A DNA stretch of 64,000 bases from Bacteroidota bacterium (GCA_947468275.1 CANIKO010000010.1:77114-141113), one strand, 5' to 3'; shown: positions 8,191 to 17,939, counted from the first letter of the stretch. Translations and numbers: made by a program. The notes: generated from the sequence alone by a model not told the origin.

Positions 8191-11100
8191 ATGAATCTTT
8201 TTTCTGCGAGCATAAAACTACTGATTTTTGTTTTACTGTTCCTGATTGCGTTCAATCCAACAAAGGCCCAAATATATCAAGGCGCAGAGGCAAATAGCAA
8301 ACTAAAAGGTGCAGAAATAGTAAGATTAAACGGAATAAAAGGAAAAATTAAATATGCATTATTAAGCGATAGATTATTTATAACTAAAGAACAAACCATT
8401 CCTTATCTAATAAAGGTATTTGGCCTTAAAAGTGCTTATAAGTTTAAACTAATAAAAAATGATCATGATATAATAGGCTTTGAACATTTACGATATCAGA
8501 TAACTTATAATGACATACCTGTTCTTGGGGGTATTATAATAGCCCATTTCAAAAATCAAAAATTGCATTCGTTCAATGGTGAAATTTTTGAAGTACAAAC
8601 TGAATCATCCCAAAATTTTCTTTCCGAAAATGAATGTTTGTCAAAAACCTTAGAGTCGGTTGGTGCTAAAATTTATAATTGGCAATTGCCGGATGAAGAA
8701 GTATTAATTAAAGTCATTAAAGATAATAAAAATGCTACTTGGTATCCCAAGGGTGAATTAATATATTGTCCTAAAAATTTGGATTTTGAACAAGGCCCAT
8801 TTGCCTTAACTTATAAATTTACCATATATGCTAATCTGCCGCTTTCAGCTGAAAACATTTATATTAGTCCAATAAACGGTGAAATAATAGCTCGTGAAAA
8901 TTTATTGCATAACGTAGACGTGCCCGGTGTGGCAGTAACAAAATATAGCGGTACACGAAACATCAAAACAGACAGCATATCTAAATATAAATTTAGGCTT
9001 ATTGAAAACTCAAAAGGTGGGGGCATATATACTTTAAATTTAAAAAAAGGCACTAATTATGCGGCGGCAGTTGATTTTTTAGACTCTAATAATTACTGGA
9101 ATAATATTAATACCGATAAAGACGAAATAGCAACGGATGCGCATTGGGGGGCAGAAGTTACCTACGACTACTATTATAATGTTCATAATAGAAAAAGTTA
9201 TGATAACAAAAATGCTAAAATATATAGTTATGTGCATTATTCAACCAATTACGACAATGCTTTTTGGGATGGCATAAGAATGACTTATGGCGATGGAAAT
9301 AGTTTTAAGCCTCTCACGGCGTTGGATGTCTGTGGTCATGAAATAACACACGCAGTTACATCTAATACGGCTAATTTGACTTATAGCTACGAATCCGGGG
9401 CATTAAATGAATCGTTCAGTGATATTTTTGGAAATACAATTGAACGTTTTGGAAGGCCGACTCAATATAATTGGAAAATTGGAGAAGACATTACAACAGG
9501 TGCTACCGGATTGCGCGATATGAAAGATCCGAAATCAAAAGGCAATCCCAGATGTTATAAAAGCACCTATTGGTATACCGGAACAGGAGACAATGGTGGA
9601 GTTCATAACAATAGCGGAGTTCAAAATTGGTGGTATTATTTGATAACCGAAGGAGGAGCAGGCACAAATGATGTAGCGAATACTTTTAAAGTAGATAGCC
9701 TTGGAATAAAGAAGGCTGAACTAATCACTTATAGAAATTTGTCAGTTTATCTAACGACCTCTTCCAATTATGCGGATGCTCGATTTTATTCAATCAGAGC
9801 AGCAGTAGATTTATATGGAAATTGCGGCAAAGAAGTTATTGCCGTAACTAATGCTTGGTATGCTTGCAATGTTGGTCCTAAATATGATAGCGGTTATGTA
9901 AAAGCAAATTTTACGGCCGATACGGTAATATGTAATACTTCAAAAAAAGTAAATTTCAATAATTTAAGCACAAATGCTGTCAGTGTAAAATGGTATTTTG
10001 GAGATGGATCAACCTCAACAACATTGAGTCCGGGTTATAATTATTCATCTTATGGTATTTATAATGTTAAGCTTATCGCTAAAAGTTGCTTTCTCAACAA
10101 AAGTGATAGCATTACCAAGATGGCTTTTGTGAAAGTGGATTCAACATTTGATATATGTAATTCAGTTTTAATGCCCCAAAGTGGAACGGATAGCACTAGT
10201 AAATGCCAAACCTTTGTTTATGACGATGGCGGCGAGGGGCCATATAAAACGCTGAATAAAACGATTCTAAAAATAAATGTTCCAGGAGCTGATTCCATTG
10301 TGTTGAAATTTTTAGATTTTGACTACGAAAATAAATTCGACAGTCTTTATATTTATAAGGGAGCTTACCCCGGAGGGACTTTACTAGGTGGTTTTACAGG
10401 TTCTACTTTACCTTTTGCAGGCAAAAAGTTTAAAGTAGTAGGCAGTTTAATTACGCTTCGCCACTTTGCAGATCCTTTGGAAACAGGTAGAGGTTTTAAA
10501 ATGTTTTATACTGCTTTCAAGCAACCTGTAGATTTAAAAGTGTTTAAAGATACTACCATCTGTATTGGCAATACAATGTTATTACATGCTGAAGGAACAG
10601 GTGGGTATTTTAAGGATTATGCATTTTTATGGAAAACAATTTCCAGCAATGATTCAATTAAAGTGTCGCCAATTGTGCCAACTGTTTATAAAGCATATCT
10701 CACAGATGTTTGCACCAAATCAGTGGATTCGGCACAAATTTTTGTTAATGTTAGAAAACCATTATCAGTTTCTTTAAATAAAGACACCACCATCTGTGTA
10801 GGTCAATCTGTAATATTTAATACCTCGTCTTCAGGAGGGCAAAATACAACCTATCAATATTTATGGAATAATGGATTGGGAAATAATAGTAGTCATATAG
10901 TATCGCCATCAGTTACCACTCAATATCGTGTTATATTGTCCGATGGATGCACATTGTTAAACGATACCGCTTTTATTAATGTAACGGTTAGAAACCCGTT
11001 AAAGGTGAGTTTGAAAACGAACGATACTTTAATTTGTTATAACAGATCGGTTAGTTTAAATGCTACCGGTTCGGGCGGGCAAAGTTCTAATTATGTATAT

Positions 11101-12711
11101 AATTGGAATAATGGTTTAGGAACAGGACTGCCTAAATCCATTAATTTAACAACTAATACTTGGATAAAAGTAACTTTAACTGATGGCTGTACTTCTTTGC
11201 CATCCAAAGATTCGGTTTATATAAAAGTTAGGCCAAAGCTTACCGTTTTATTAAATAAGGATACCATTATTTGTAAAGGAACCAGCGTATTATTAAAAGC
11301 AACAACCAGTGGCGGAGATATTAGTAAATATAACTATTCGTGGACTCAAGGCTTGCCGGCCACCAAAACTAATACCGTTAATCCCGCGGTTAAAACCAAG
11401 TATATTTTAACACTTACTGATAATTGCTCAACTAAAGCGTTGGATTCAATTACGGTGGATATTTTGCAAAGCTTAAAAATAGCAGGACTAATAGATACAA
11501 CTATTTGTTATGGCGGAACTGCTTCATTCAAACCAATTATCACTGGAGGCAAGCCATTGTTATACCAATATCTTTGGGATAACGGATTGAATGGAAACAA
11601 AAATCAAACGGTTTCTCCTATAACTACAACAATTTATAGATTGCTTTTAAAAGATAATTGTACAATTTTTAATGATTCAATTACTGTTAAAGTAACGGTA
11701 AAAGCAGCACTTGTGTTGGGAACTAATTTGGCAAAAACCGTAATGTGTGTTGGAGATTCCTCTCGATTATTAATTAATTTTTCAGGAGGTGTTCCTGCAC
11801 AATACAAGTGGTTTATTAATGGGGTTCAGGAGACTAATTCTTCCTTGTTTTTAAAACCTATAATTACCACTGCATACAAAATAAATTTTAAAGATTATTG
11901 TTCCAATGAAGACAGCGCATTATTAAACATTGTTGTAAATCCGCTGCCAGTGGTTGATTTTACAGCTGATAAACTAGCAATTTGCAGATTCAACGAAGTT
12001 CAGTTTGCCAACATCACAACCGGAGCTTTAGGTTACTTATGGAAATTTAGCCTTAGCGATCAAAGCACATCAATTTCGCCTAAATATAGTTATAAAAAAG
12101 CCGGGCTATTTGATGTGACCCTTATAGCAACATCGCCCAATGGATGTGTAAATTCACTAACAAAAGTGGGATATATTAAGGTTGTTGAATTGCCCATAAG
12201 TGATTTTACTTTTACACCGGATGAGCCAACCTTACCTATACCTGAAGTGACTTTTGCTAATCTTTCCAGCAACTACATCACTTTTGAATGGGATTTTGGC
12301 GATTTAATTAAGGAAACTATTGATGCTAATCCCAAACATACCTTTCCCGATAAAGGAGATTTTAAAGTAAAGTTAATTACTTTTAATTCTTTAGGGTGCA
12401 GTGATACCATCATTAAAAATATAACGGTAAGTGATGTCTATTATTTATGGGTACCCAATGCTTTTTCTCCTAATAATGATGGATTTAATGATTCATTAAC
12501 TATTGTTTCAAAAGGTGTGGCCACTTCTGAACTGGCCATCTATAACCGTTGGGGCGAAAAGATTTTCGAATCTGACCTTAATTCAAGAGCATTTGATGGA
12601 AAGGATAAGGATGGAAAAACACTACAAAGAGGAAGCTATGCTTTGGAAATTAAAGTCCGTGATTTTACTGGTAGATTTCACATTGTAAGGAAGGTAATCG
12701 AGATTTTATAA
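8191..12711 (+). CDS. Secreted M4 (thermolysin-family) metallopeptidase with Ig/PKD/CUB-like modules and T9SS type B sorting domain
   Basis: The track begins at a TTG, but the ATG at 8191 gives a better signal peptide (MNLFSASIKLLIFVLL...AQ), 1506 residues. In track numbering, an FTP-like propeptide occupies about 50-230 and the M4 catalytic domain about 250-580. The zinc motif HEITH is near 392, the downstream Glu lies in GALNESFSD, and the C-terminal His lies in GGVHNNSG. A PKD-like module (near 590-660), a CUB-like module with YDDGG (680-780), about six Ig-like repeats (790-1180), two PKD-like modules (1260-1420) and a CHU_C domain (NAFSPNNDG...YNRWGEKIF) follow. This fits a secreted, surface-linked peptidase exported by T9SS. 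HEITH differs conservatively from HELTH. Confidence 0.93.
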   Translation: MNLFSASIKLLIFVLLFLIAFNPTKAQIYQGAEANSKLKGAEIVRLNGIKGKIKYALLSDRLFITKEQTIPYLIKVFGLKSAYKFKLIKNDHDIIGFEHLRYQITYNDIPVLGGIIIAHFKNQKLHSFNGEIFEVQTESSQNFLSENECLSKTLESVGAKIYNWQLPDEEVLIKVIKDNKNATWYPKGELIYCPKNLDFEQGPFALTYKFTIYANLPLSAENIYISPINGEIIARENLLHNVDVPGVAVTKYSGTRNIKTDSISKYKFRLIENSKGGGIYTLNLKKGTNYAAAVDFLDSNNYWNNINTDKDEIATDAHWGAEVTYDYYYNVHNRKSYDNKNAKIYSYVHYSTNYDNAFWDGIRMTYGDGNSFKPLTALDVCGHEITHAVTSNTANLTYSYESGALNESFSDIFGNTIERFGRPTQYNWKIGEDITTGATGLRDMKDPKSKGNPRCYKSTYWYTGTGDNGGVHNNSGVQNWWYYLITEGGAGTNDVANTFKVDSLGIKKAELITYRNLSVYLTTSSNYADARFYSIRAAVDLYGNCGKEVIAVTNAWYACNVGPKYDSGYVKANFTADTVICNTSKKVNFNNLSTNAVSVKWYFGDGSTSTTLSPGYNYSSYGIYNVKLIAKSCFLNKSDSITKMAFVKVDSTFDICNSVLMPQSGTDSTSKCQTFVYDDGGEGPYKTLNKTILKINVPGADSIVLKFLDFDYENKFDSLYIYKGAYPGGTLLGGFTGSTLPFAGKKFKVVGSLITLRHFADPLETGRGFKMFYTAFKQPVDLKVFKDTTICIGNTMLLHAEGTGGYFKDYAFLWKTISSNDSIKVSPIVPTVYKAYLTDVCTKSVDSAQIFVNVRKPLSVSLNKDTTICVGQSVIFNTSSSGGQNTTYQYLWNNGLGNNSSHIVSPSVTTQYRVILSDGCTLLNDTAFINVTVRNPLKVSLKTNDTLICYNRSVSLNATGSGGQSSNYVYNWNNGLGTGLPKSINLTTNTWIKVTLTDGCTSLPSKDSVYIKVRPKLTVLLNKDTIICKGTSVLLKATTSGGDISKYNYSWTQGLPATKTNTVNPAVKTKYILTLTDNCSTKALDSITVDILQSLKIAGLIDTTICYGGTASFKPIITGGKPLLYQYLWDNGLNGNKNQTVSPITTTIYRLLLKDNCTIFNDSITVKVTVKAALVLGTNLAKTVMCVGDSSRLLINFSGGVPAQYKWFINGVQETNSSLFLKPIITTAYKINFKDYCSNEDSALLNIVVNPLPVVDFTADKLAICRFNEVQFANITTGALGYLWKFSLSDQSTSISPKYSYKKAGLFDVTLIATSPNGCVNSLTKVGYIKVVELPISDFTFTPDEPTLPIPEVTFANLSSNYITFEWDFGDLIKETIDANPKHTFPDKGDFKVKLITFNSLGCSDTIIKNITVSDVYYLWVPNAFSPNNDGFNDSLTIVSKGVATSELAIYNRWGEKIFESDLNSRAFDGKDKDGKTLQRGSYALEIKVRDFTGRFHIVRKVIEIL
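10530..11940 (+). repeat. Six Ig-like repeats inside the M4 metallopeptidase
   Basis: Six units of about 78-85 residues recur, each opening with a D-T-x-I-C-like strand (for example DTTICIG, DTTICVG, DTIICKG, DTTICYG, KTVMCVG) and continuing with SGG plus an aromatic-x-W segment such as YLWNNGLG. Unit identity is modest, so these look like old protein repeats rather than recent DNA duplication. Boundaries are approximate. Confidence 0.7.
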
Positions 12712-12880
12712 ATTGTTATGTATATTGAATTTCTGTTGATCTATTCCTTTGGAGTCATTGCCTTGGGATTGAGAACATTATTCTAAAAAATAAAAACCTT
12801 AAAATAGTCTGGTATCTTTTTCAAACTTGCCAAAAGTTGTTTCATAATTTATTTAATATTGTATCCCTCATTTAAAGCCA

Positions 12881-13663
12881 ATGCAACCTATAAAAACTGT
12901 AGCCGAATATATGGCCGAAGGCCGAAGCCCCGAGATATTATTCTGGGTGGGCTGTGCCGGAAGTTTTGACGAACGTGCCCAAAAAATAACCAAAGCATTT
13001 GCCAAAATTTTACAACATTGCTCTATTGATTTTGCCATACTTGGCCCGGAGGAAAGTTGCACCGGCGACCCTGCAAAACGTGCCGGAAACGAATTTCTTT
13101 TCCAGATGCAGGCTTCCAATAATATTGCCGTGCTTAATACTTATGAGATAAAAAAAATAGTAACGGCTTGCCCGCATTGTTTTAATACCATAAAAAATGA
13201 ATACCCCCAATTGGGAGGAAATTATGAGGTAGTTCATCATACTCAATTAATTCAGGAATTGATTGACATTGGTAAGTTGAAATTTGAAGGAGGGGCTTTT
13301 AAAGGCAAAAAAATCACCTATCATGATTCCTGCTATTTAGGTAGGGCTAACGATGAATACATAGCTCCTCGAAGGATTTTAGAAGCTTTGGATACGGAAT
13401 TGGTAGAAATGAAACGCTGCAAGCAAAATGGTTTGTGCTGCGGTGCTGGTGGTGCCCAGATGTTTAAAGAAGCTGAACACGGAACCAAGGAAATAAACAT
13501 TGAACGAAGTGAAGAAGCCTTGGAAACAGGAGCTGGAATTATAGCCTCCAATTGCCCATTTTGTATGACTATGTTGCAAGATGGAGTGAAACACGCCAAT
13601 CGTGAAGATAATGTGCAAGTTCTTGATATTGCTGAGTTGGTGGCACAAGCTCAAGATTTATAA
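12881..13663 (+). CDS. (Fe-S)-binding protein with two CCG (cysteine-rich, DUF224-type) domains
   Basis: This 260-residue protein belongs to the heterodisulfide-reductase-like cysteine-rich family, used in electron-transfer complexes such as HdrB, GlcF and LutA. The first domain shows VGCAGSFD, a single-cysteine ESCTGDP in place of the double cysteine, and ACPHC. The second has DSCYLGR, the canonical CCGAGG near residue 186, and NCPFC. Thus the second domain looks complete and the first is a variant. In related genomes such proteins are usually near a 4Fe-4S dicluster partner. None is seen here, so the partner, if any, is encoded elsewhere. The specific redox reaction is unknown. Confidence 0.87.
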   Translation: MQPIKTVAEYMAEGRSPEILFWVGCAGSFDERAQKITKAFAKILQHCSIDFAILGPEESCTGDPAKRAGNEFLFQMQASNNIAVLNTYEIKKIVTACPHCFNTIKNEYPQLGGNYEVVHHTQLIQELIDIGKLKFEGGAFKGKKITYHDSCYLGRANDEYIAPRRILEALDTELVEMKRCKQNGLCCGAGGAQMFKEAEHGTKEINIERSEEALETGAGIIASNCPFCMTMLQDGVKHANREDNVQVLDIAELVAQAQDL

Positions 13664-13712
13664 TAACTTAAAATCCCAAATTCCCAAAGACAAATCTCAA
13701 ATTTCAAAGCCA
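13664..13712. repeat. Degenerate AAATTCC-type intergenic repeat
   Basis: The spacer contains near-repeats of a short A/C-rich unit (aaatcccaaattcccaaa, then caaatctcaaatttcaaa). A similar tract (tttcaaattttcaaatt...tttccaaatt) lies at about 17938-17970 between the two amidohydrolase genes. I know of no function; it may be a drifting tandem repeat. Confidence 0.4.
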
Positions 13713-13716
13713 AAAC

Positions 13717-14916
13717 ATGAAACCTGCAATTTTAAATAAAGGGTTAATTGGCGTTTTGCTTTGTTTCGTTGTTCTAAATATTTATAAAACCAAGAATCTT
13801 TACAGTCATCCTGATTATCCTTACGACGCCCGAAATGTATTTATTGCCGGTAGTCTTTGGTTAGAAGGAAAAAACCCTTACAACGACAGTTTATTAAAGG
13901 CTGAGTGGCAAAACATTGCCGCTCAAAATAATTTAAATACCACCAAACCCCCAGGGTTTAAGGATTGTGGAATGATTTATCCGTTTTGGTCTATACCAAT
14001 TTTAGTCCCTTATTACCTTTTTTCATGGTCGGTGGCCAAACAAATAATTTGGATTTTAAGTTGGCTTTTTATTCTTATCATTGCTTGGTTTGCCTCCAAA
14101 TCATTTGGTATAAAAGCTTTAAATTTTTGGTTGTGGCTGGTCATTCTTATAGCTTTTAAATCATCTTTAGTAGCTGTGGCTTTAGGACAGCCTTTATTGA
14201 TGAGCCTGGCAGCTATTATGGCTTCGTGGTATTTTTATACTAAAAATAAAGAGGCTCTTTCAGGAATATTACTTGGAATAGCTATGCTAAAAGTAACGCT
14301 TTGTATTCCTTTTGTAATTCTATTTTTGGCTAACAAAAAATGGAAACTTATCTTTTTTTTAAGCATTTTCCCAATAGTAGCGGCCTTAAGTTTTTATATG
14401 GTTTCAGGCAATTTAAATATTCCTGAAATGTTTGAAAATATGGCTACGCAAATGCAAATCAACTATGCTGGTCCAACACTTACAGCCATAAATACAAACC
14501 TTACCGAATTGGGTATTTTATTTAATTATTTCAATGGAACAGATTACAAATTTATTTCAATGTTGAATCTTTTTACGCTGTTGTTTGGCATCATAATTTT
14601 GGTAGGATTTTATTTGAAAGGTTTTTTAAAAGAGTATTCTTTTTTAGGTTTACTAATTCTTTGGAACTTCTTATTCAGTTATCACCTTATTTATGACTGC
14701 TTGCTGCTTGTTTTTTTGGTTCCATTGGTTAAAACCAACGGCCATGAAAAGTGGATTTGGCTTGTATTGTTTGCCCCATTGTTTTTACCAATCAATGGAA
14801 TATTTAAAAACACAGATTGGGTGCAATTTCACCTTCCTATTACATTATTAGCTTTATTTTTGTACTTAGTTTATGAAATGACCAAAAATGAAATATCAAA
14901 TCAAGAGCAAAATTAA
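13717..14916 (+). CDS. GT87/DUF2029-like polytopic membrane glycosyltransferase
   Basis: This 399-residue integral membrane protein has about ten hydrophobic segments. After the first segment there is a loop with YPYDARNVFIAGSLWLEGKNPYND, which resembles the acidic first periplasmic loop of GT-C fold enzymes, including GT87 polyprenol-phosphate-mannose-dependent mannosyltransferases. A GQP...L segment in the middle is also typical. Such enzymes use lipid-linked sugars at the membrane. No glycan-synthesis genes are adjacent, so the acceptor is unknown. It ends in a short charged tail. The fold call is moderately sure and the substrate is not. Confidence 0.72.
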   Translation: MKPAILNKGLIGVLLCFVVLNIYKTKNLYSHPDYPYDARNVFIAGSLWLEGKNPYNDSLLKAEWQNIAAQNNLNTTKPPGFKDCGMIYPFWSIPILVPYYLFSWSVAKQIIWILSWLFILIIAWFASKSFGIKALNFWLWLVILIAFKSSLVAVALGQPLLMSLAAIMASWYFYTKNKEALSGILLGIAMLKVTLCIPFVILFLANKKWKLIFFLSIFPIVAALSFYMVSGNLNIPEMFENMATQMQINYAGPTLTAINTNLTELGILFNYFNGTDYKFISMLNLFTLLFGIIILVGFYLKGFLKEYSFLGLLILWNFLFSYHLIYDCLLLVFLVPLVKTNGHEKWIWLVLFAPLFLPINGIFKNTDWVQFHLPITLLALFLYLVYEMTKNEISNQEQN

Positions 14917-14965
14917 GGATGGTCATTCCATATGACCTTGATTTAAAAATGAACATAAATTACAT

Positions 14966-15472
14966 ATGACAGCTACCGAAACTACTAAAACCAACGTATT
15001 TGACGGATTTAATCCGGAATCAAAAATTTGGATTTATTCATCCAACCAATTGTTAAGTGATGCTGATACTGAGAATATCAACCAACAATTAGCAATTTTT
15101 ACTAAACAATGGTCTTCTCATAACAATGCACTTAAAGCAGCTGGTGCGGTCCTTTTTAATAGATTTATTGTTTTATCTGTAGATGATTCTATTGAAAATC
15201 CGGGAGGCTGCAGCATTGATAAATCCATTCATTTTATTCAGGATATAGAAACCCGCTATAAATTGAATCTTTTTGACAGACTTACTATTTATTATGTATC
15301 GGAAGATGAAATGAAATCGTTTCACTTTAGTGATTTGCAAAACAAAATTGCTTCGGAAGAAATATCTGACCACACCCTAATTATGGACACCACCATTACT
15401 CAACTGGGTGCTTTGCAATCAGAATTTGTAAAAGAAGCTGGCCAAAGCTGGTTGGCAAAGTTTATTAAATAG
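14966..15472 (+). CDS. Small conserved Bacteroidota protein (often mislabelled 'ABC transporter ATPase')
   Basis: This 168-residue soluble protein has no signal peptide or membrane segment. It resembles a Bacteroidota-specific family usually carrying the label ABC transporter ATPase, recognisable by KIWIYSSNQLLSD near residue 20, the FNRFIVLSVDD strand and a conserved G-C-S-I-D-x-S motif (GCSIDKSIHFIQD). It has no Walker A or B motif and no ABC signature, so the usual label cannot be right. It is followed convergently by purQ with a 10-base gap. Function unknown. Confidence 0.7.
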   Translation: MTATETTKTNVFDGFNPESKIWIYSSNQLLSDADTENINQQLAIFTKQWSSHNNALKAAGAVLFNRFIVLSVDDSIENPGGCSIDKSIHFIQDIETRYKLNLFDRLTIYYVSEDEMKSFHFSDLQNKIASEEISDHTLIMDTTITQLGALQSEFVKEAGQSWLAKFIK

Positions 15473-15482
15473 AGATAATTTT

Positions 15483-16187
15483 TTAAACGGCTACCGACTC
15501 CTGAGCCATATTAATAATGCTTTCGAAAAGGATTCGTCCGTCATTATTAAATAGATTTTTATCGGCACAACGCTCTGGATGAGGCATCATTCCAAAAACA
15601 TTTTTACCGGCATTACACACACCGGCTATACTATTTAATGAGCCGTTATGGTTGGCATCTTCCACTACTTCACCATTTTCATTACAGTAGTAAAATAACA
15701 CCTGATTGTTATCCAAAATTTGTTTCATAGTAGCATCATCGGCATAATATCTGCCTTCGCCATGGGCAATAGGAATTTTTAAAACCGCTTCCTTTTTTAT
15801 GTGATGAGTTATAGGTAAATCGGTATTTGCAGGTTTTAAAAATACATTATTGCAAATAAATTTACGATTGGTGTTGCGCAATAAGGCTCCAGGCAATAAT
15901 CCTGCTTCGCAAAGAATTTGAAATCCATTGCAAATTCCCATTACAAATCCTCCATTGGCCGCAAATTCACTAATGGATTGCATAATCGGGCTGTAGCGTG
16001 CAATAGCACCGCTTCTTAAATAATCGCCATACGAAAATCCGCCGGGTAAAAATATAAAATCACAATTTTTCAGGTTGGTGTCTTTGTGCCAAAGTTCAAC
16101 AACTTCAGCACCTTTCAAACTTTGTAAAACACTTATTAAATCATGATCGCAATTGGATCCGGGAAATATTACAACTCCAAATTTCAT
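15483..16187 (-). CDS. purQ: Phosphoribosylformylglycinamidine synthase subunit I (PurQ)
   Basis: The glutaminase subunit of the FGAM synthetase of purine biosynthesis; it releases ammonia from glutamine for PurL. It is a class I glutamine amidotransferase of 234 residues. The nucleophile elbow is VMGICNGFQ (C86) and the C-terminal triad region contains MMPHPERC. The N-terminal FPGSNCDHD is typical of PurQ. Its presence as a separate gene implies a PurS/PurQ/PurL three-part enzyme rather than the single large fused PurL. No other pur gene is in the window. A TAnnTTTG box lies about 60 bases upstream. Confidence 0.95.
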   Translation of the reverse strand: MKFGVVIFPGSNCDHDLISVLQSLKGAEVVELWHKDTNLKNCDFIFLPGGFSYGDYLRSGAIARYSPIMQSISEFAANGGFVMGICNGFQILCEAGLLPGALLRNTNRKFICNNVFLKPANTDLPITHHIKKEAVLKIPIAHGEGRYYADDATMKQILDNNQVLFYYCNENGEVVEDANHNGSLNSIAGVCNAGKNVFGMMPHPERCADKNLFNNDGRILFESIINMAQESVAV

Positions 16188-16249
16188 GTGATAGTTTACT
16201 TCTATTTTTTAAATTTATTTTAAATGAAATGCTTTGCATTCGATTAGCA

Positions 16250-16257
16250 CAAAGGTA
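16250..16257 (-). promoter_or_regulatory. Candidate promoter -7 box for purQ
   Basis: The minus strand reads TACCTTTG, an exact TAnnTTTG match 62 bases before the purQ ATG. It separates purQ from the two minus-strand genes upstream of it. No PurR-like operator was recognised. Confidence 0.45.
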
Positions 16258-16263
16258 ATTTAA

Positions 16264-16291
16264 TTTACGATTTTAGATTTACGATTTTAGA
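16264..16291. repeat. 14-bp tandem repeat, two exact copies
   Basis: TTTACGATTTTAGA occurs twice head to tail; the second copy runs over the stop codon of the carboxymuconolactone decarboxylase-like gene. It is a simple tandem duplication with no recognised role. Confidence 0.8.
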
Positions 16292-16640
16292 TTTTTTGTT
16301 CATTTTCCAACTCTTTCCAATACTCAGCCGCTCGGCGTGTATGTGGAATTACAATGGTTCCACCCACAATATTGGCTACCGCAAAGGTTTCAAAAACCTC
16401 AGCTTTGGTAATACCGTTTTCATAACATTTGCCCAAATGGTATTTTATACAATCGTCACAGCGCAATACCATGCTAGCCACTAGGCCCAAAAGTTCTTTG
16501 GTTTTTACCGGTAAAGCCCCTTCGGCATAAGTATTGGTGTCTAAATTGAAAAGGCGTTTTAATACTAAATTATCACCGTCTATGATGGCTTCGTTGCCTT
16601 TGGTTCGGCTTTCGTTGAATTCTTTTACTTGGTTTTTCAT
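16287..16640 (-). CDS. Carboxymuconolactone decarboxylase / AhpD-like protein
   Basis: This 117-residue protein has the AhpD-like core with the CxxC-x3-H redox motif (C61-DD-C64-IKYH68) and a following glycine-rich helix pair. Members act as alkylhydroperoxidases or decarboxylases, and the cysteine pair favours a thiol-redox role. It lies 21 bases downstream of the single-domain amidohydrolase on the same strand and may be cotranscribed. The substrate is unknown. The start ATG at 16640 gives MKNQVKEFNE, typical for these short proteins. Confidence 0.88.
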   Translation of the reverse strand: MKNQVKEFNESRTKGNEAIIDGDNLVLKRLFNLDTNTYAEGALPVKTKELLGLVASMVLRCDDCIKYHLGKCYENGITKAEVFETFAVANIVGGTIVIPHTRRAAEYWKELENEQKI

Positions 16641-16661
16641 GATTTTAAATTTTTTGAAATT

Positions 16662-17939
16662 CTACTCCCCAAAATATTTAGCTTTATATTTTTTATCCAA
16701 TTGTTTTTGGCTGTTGTCTAAATTTATTGCCCGGCCATCAATCCAAGCCCTGGTAACTTTGGAGGTTTTCATATCTAAAATATCTCCTTCACTTATAATT
16801 AGCGTGGCACTTTTACCTACTTCCAAAGTTCCATAATTTTTACCAATCCCTAAAATTTCAGCTGTATTTTTTGTAACGGCCATCAGGGCTTGTTCGGGGG
16901 TTAGTCCAAAAGCTACTGCTGTTCCTACCTGAAAAGGCAAATTGCGCTGTTGCCATGCCCCAACATCGGCTATGCAATATAAAACGCCAGAATCGTGAAG
17001 AATTTTTGGAAGTTTATAGGGTAAATCCACATCATCTTCGGGTAATGATGGCAGATTGTGAGTTCGAATTAAAATTACTGCAATTTTATTGCCCCTCAAA
17101 AAACCTGTTATCAAATGGCTTTCATTTCCTCCAACTATTACAGGAGTAATACCATGGCGCTGCATAAACTGAACGGCACTTATCATTTCCCGTGCCCCAT
17201 CGGTATGGATATAAACTTTCTTTTTACCTGAAAAGACCTCTCTAAACGCTTCTAATTTTAAATTGAGCAACTCCGGTTTACTGCTGCAATAGGTTTTTGC
17301 ATTGCTAAAAATTTCATCCATTGCCTTTATTTCTTTATCTACCTGCAGTTTTTCAATATCTCCCGGCTCGGTCCACCAGCCTTTTTGAACATGCATTCTT
17401 GGCCAGTTCAGGTGCAAAGCATCATCTGTTTTTACTGCTGCATCCTCCCAATTCCAAGCATCCAATTGAACTATGGATGAGTTACCTGAAATACTTCCCC
17501 CTGATGGCGTTATTTGTGCCAGCAGAATTCCATTGCTTCTTATGGTTGGGGTAACTTTTGAATCGGCATTATAGGCAATTATGCTGCGGATATTGGCATT
17601 GTTTTCCCCCACTTCATTATAGTCGCGAGTAGAACGAACAGCATCTATCTCATTAAGACCAATGGTAGTATTAGGGGCTATTAATCCGGGATAAACATGC
17701 TTAGCCAAAACAATTACGTGGTCAGGAAAATCTTTGGTGGCATGACTTGTATCAATGGCTGTGATTATGCCTTTATCAAATCGGATGGAGACATTATTAT
17801 AAACATGTCCATTTCCTAGATGTAATGTTCCGGCCAAAATCCACACCTTTTCTGATTGAGCAGCCGAGGGTGATGGCACTTGTGCTTCGGTCATAGTTCC
17901 AAATAGAAATAAAATTCCTACAAATAGTATTCTTCTCAT
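16662..17939 (-). CDS. Secreted amidohydrolase-family protein, metal site apparently lost
   Basis: The ATG at 17939 gives a signal peptide (MRRILFVGILF...EAQ), so the 33-residue extension in the track, which overlaps the upstream gene, is rejected; 425 residues remain. The imidazolonepropionase-like fold is visible from HVYPGLIAPNTT to the C-terminal metal-independent signature EVGKSATLIISEGD. At the place where active relatives have PG-x-x-D-x-H-x-H, this protein reads YPGLIAPNTTIGLNE, with neither histidine; the usual later ligands are not evident either. It is probably catalytically inactive or uses another site. It lies 37 bases after the large amidohydrolase and likely partners with it. 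Confidence 0.85.
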   Translation of the reverse strand: MRRILFVGILFLFGTMTEAQVPSPSAAQSEKVWILAGTLHLGNGHVYNNVSIRFDKGIITAIDTSHATKDFPDHVIVLAKHVYPGLIAPNTTIGLNEIDAVRSTRDYNEVGENNANIRSIIAYNADSKVTPTIRSNGILLAQITPSGGSISGNSSIVQLDAWNWEDAAVKTDDALHLNWPRMHVQKGWWTEPGDIEKLQVDKEIKAMDEIFSNAKTYCSSKPELLNLKLEAFREVFSGKKKVYIHTDGAREMISAVQFMQRHGITPVIVGGNESHLITGFLRGNKIAVILIRTHNLPSLPEDDVDLPYKLPKILHDSGVLYCIADVGAWQQRNLPFQVGTAVAFGLTPEQALMAVTKNTAEILGIGKNYGTLEVGKSATLIISEGDILDMKTSKVTRAWIDGRAINLDNSQKQLDKKYKAKYFGE

